Assembly: GCA_013153555.1 (NCBI GenBank)
Contig: JAADEF010000089.1
Coordinates: 1-5,261 of the forward strand
Reading direction: 5' to 3'
From: Candidatus Nanohalarchaeota archaeon
GTDB lineage: Archaea > EX4484-52 > JAADEF01
Length of the DNA: 5,261 bases
The notes below the pieces were generated by a model that saw only the letters and a program-made list of their open reading frames with translations, did not search any database and was not told where the DNA came from. Positions 4,579-5,261 of this stretch are shown piece by piece; the stretch's first letter is position 1; the number at the start of each line of letters is the position of its first letter. The translations under genes and the position numbers were made by a program.

Positions 4579-5261
4579 ATATTTGAGTTGCTCCGTTAAT
4601 CTTTTTAAGCTTTATTATATGGTCCGCAATATCTTTAACCATCTCTTCATGAGAAACAATAATAATCTGTTTAAGATTGAGCTTTTCTAAAAGTTCGCGC
4701 ATATTTTGAATCTGCTCACTAGAAAAACCATCAGTAGGCTCATCCAGAATAAGCAAATCTTTTGTTTGTATGGTATCAATAAGCTGATTCATGATTTTAT
4801 TAAGCGCAAGCCTATACGCCAAAGCAACAGAAGTTTTTTCGCCTCCAGATAAATGAACATAATCAATAGTATAGCCCCCTTCTTGTTTTATCACAGGAGT
4901 AAAAGTTTCATCAATATCTGCTCTTAAATCAGTATGTTCAAGCAACTGCTCAAACCATTCCTTAAAATAAGCATTAAACTGCATATTAATACTGCTCATC
5001 ACCTTTTTTTCAATAGAATCAATCAATGGAATAAATTTGCTTTCTAAAAAATGTACTATTTGCTCTAATTTCTCTTTCTTTTTCATTACTTTTTCCTTTT
5101 TTTCTTTCTCTGCTTGAAGAAGTAAAATCTGCTTATCTATTTCAGCAATTTTTCCTCTAATCATGCTTATGTGTTGCATAACAGCTAGATGTTTATTTTT
5201 AATTTCTTCATATTTGTGCTTATTATGTTTTAAATCTTCCAGATCTTGTTTTTTTCTTATA
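4571..5261 (-). CDS. rad50: Rad50-like DNA repair ATPase, C-terminal part (runs off right edge)
   Basis: Rad50 partners Mre11 in sensing and processing DNA double-strand breaks. Its N- and C-terminal ABC-ATPase halves are joined by a long coiled coil. The frame is open from the window edge, giving 229 visible residues; the internal ATG at 5179 is not the start. Residues 1 to about 75 are a charged, Lys/Glu-rich coiled coil. The nucleotide-binding half then shows the signature LSGGEKT (137-143), Walker B LLILDEP (169-175), the D-loop region DGFSSEQ and the switch histidine in IIIVSHEE (His204). The DEPT Walker B followed by SHEE and ADHII near the C-terminus matches Rad50 better than SMC, which has DEVD. 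The usual Asp of the D-loop (LDEE in Pyrococcus Rad50) is Ser here. The Walker A half, zinc hook and any mre11 gene lie outside the window. The stop overlaps the retropepsin start. Confidence 0.88.
   Translation of the reverse strand, partial: IRKKQDLEDLKHNKHKYEEIKNKHLAVMQHISMIRGKIAEIDKQILLLQAEKEKKEKVMKKKEKLEQIVHFLESKFIPLIDSIEKKVMSSINMQFNAYFKEWFEQLLEHTDLRADIDETFTPVIKQEGGYTIDYVHLSGGEKTSVALAYRLALNKIMNQLIDTIQTKDLLILDEPTDGFSSEQIQNMRELLEKLNLKQIIIVSHEEMVKDIADHIIKLKKINGATQIYG

Noticed and set aside
5081..5110. Dense poly-T (Lys codon) tracts in the rad50 coiled coil, considered as a phase-variable repeat.
   Set aside because: The runs are interrupted and mixed with C, A and G, and simply encode Lys/Glu-rich coiled coil. 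No uniform repeat unit is present.
4571..5179. Treating the frame beginning at 5179 as a complete small ABC ATPase of 202 residues.
   Set aside because: The frame continues upstream without a stop to the window edge as coiled coil. The Walker A half is missing, so this is the end of a longer Rad50-like protein.

Overview
The window looks like a piece of an A+T-rich archaeal genome, possibly of the DPANN type, although the lineage call is inference. Several signals point that way. Shine-Dalgarno sites of the GGTGA/GTGAT type fit the archaeal 16S 3' end. TATA-like boxes sit where archaeal promoters would need them. One gene appears leaderless, and a Rad50-type ATPase is present. The bacterial-type gyrase B subunit is compatible, since many archaea have acquired gyrase. 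TGA is used as a stop and tryptophan is TGG, so the standard code applies.

Layout, left to right. Positions 1-36 hold the first 12 codons of a minus-strand gene that runs off the left edge, preceded by a strong GGTGA ribosome-binding site. Positions 37-122 are a divergent promoter region shared with gyrB. Positions 123-2024 (+) encode a complete DNA gyrase subunit B with all catalytic motifs intact, and gyrA does not follow it. Positions 2025-2186 are a 162-bp spacer containing two overlapping dyad elements, a further pair of inverted repeats, a TATA-like box and a GTGAT ribosome-binding site. Positions 2187-3191 (+) encode a radical SAM protein with a reduced SPASM-like C-terminal region. 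A 24-bp spacer then separates it from a convergent minus-strand operon.

That minus-strand operon is transcribed from the right edge leftwards. It starts with the C-terminal part of a Rad50-like ATPase (4571-5261, its beginning outside the window). Next is a small retropepsin-like aspartic protease of the RimB/'ATP-dependent zinc protease' family (4141-4578), overlapping the rad50 end by 8 bases. Last is a RimK-like ATP-grasp protein (3216-4136), 4 bases downstream. The last two resemble the protease/ligase pairing known from bacterial RimB/RimK. Here, however, the ATP-grasp protein appears to have lost the glycine-rich loop and the usual metal-binding Glu-x-Asn motif, so it may be a diverged or inactive relative.

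The points most worth a second look are the rad50-retropepsin-ATP-grasp cluster, the apparent degeneration of the ATP-grasp site, and the nested palindromes downstream of gyrB. No CRISPR array, transposon, tRNA or rRNA was seen.
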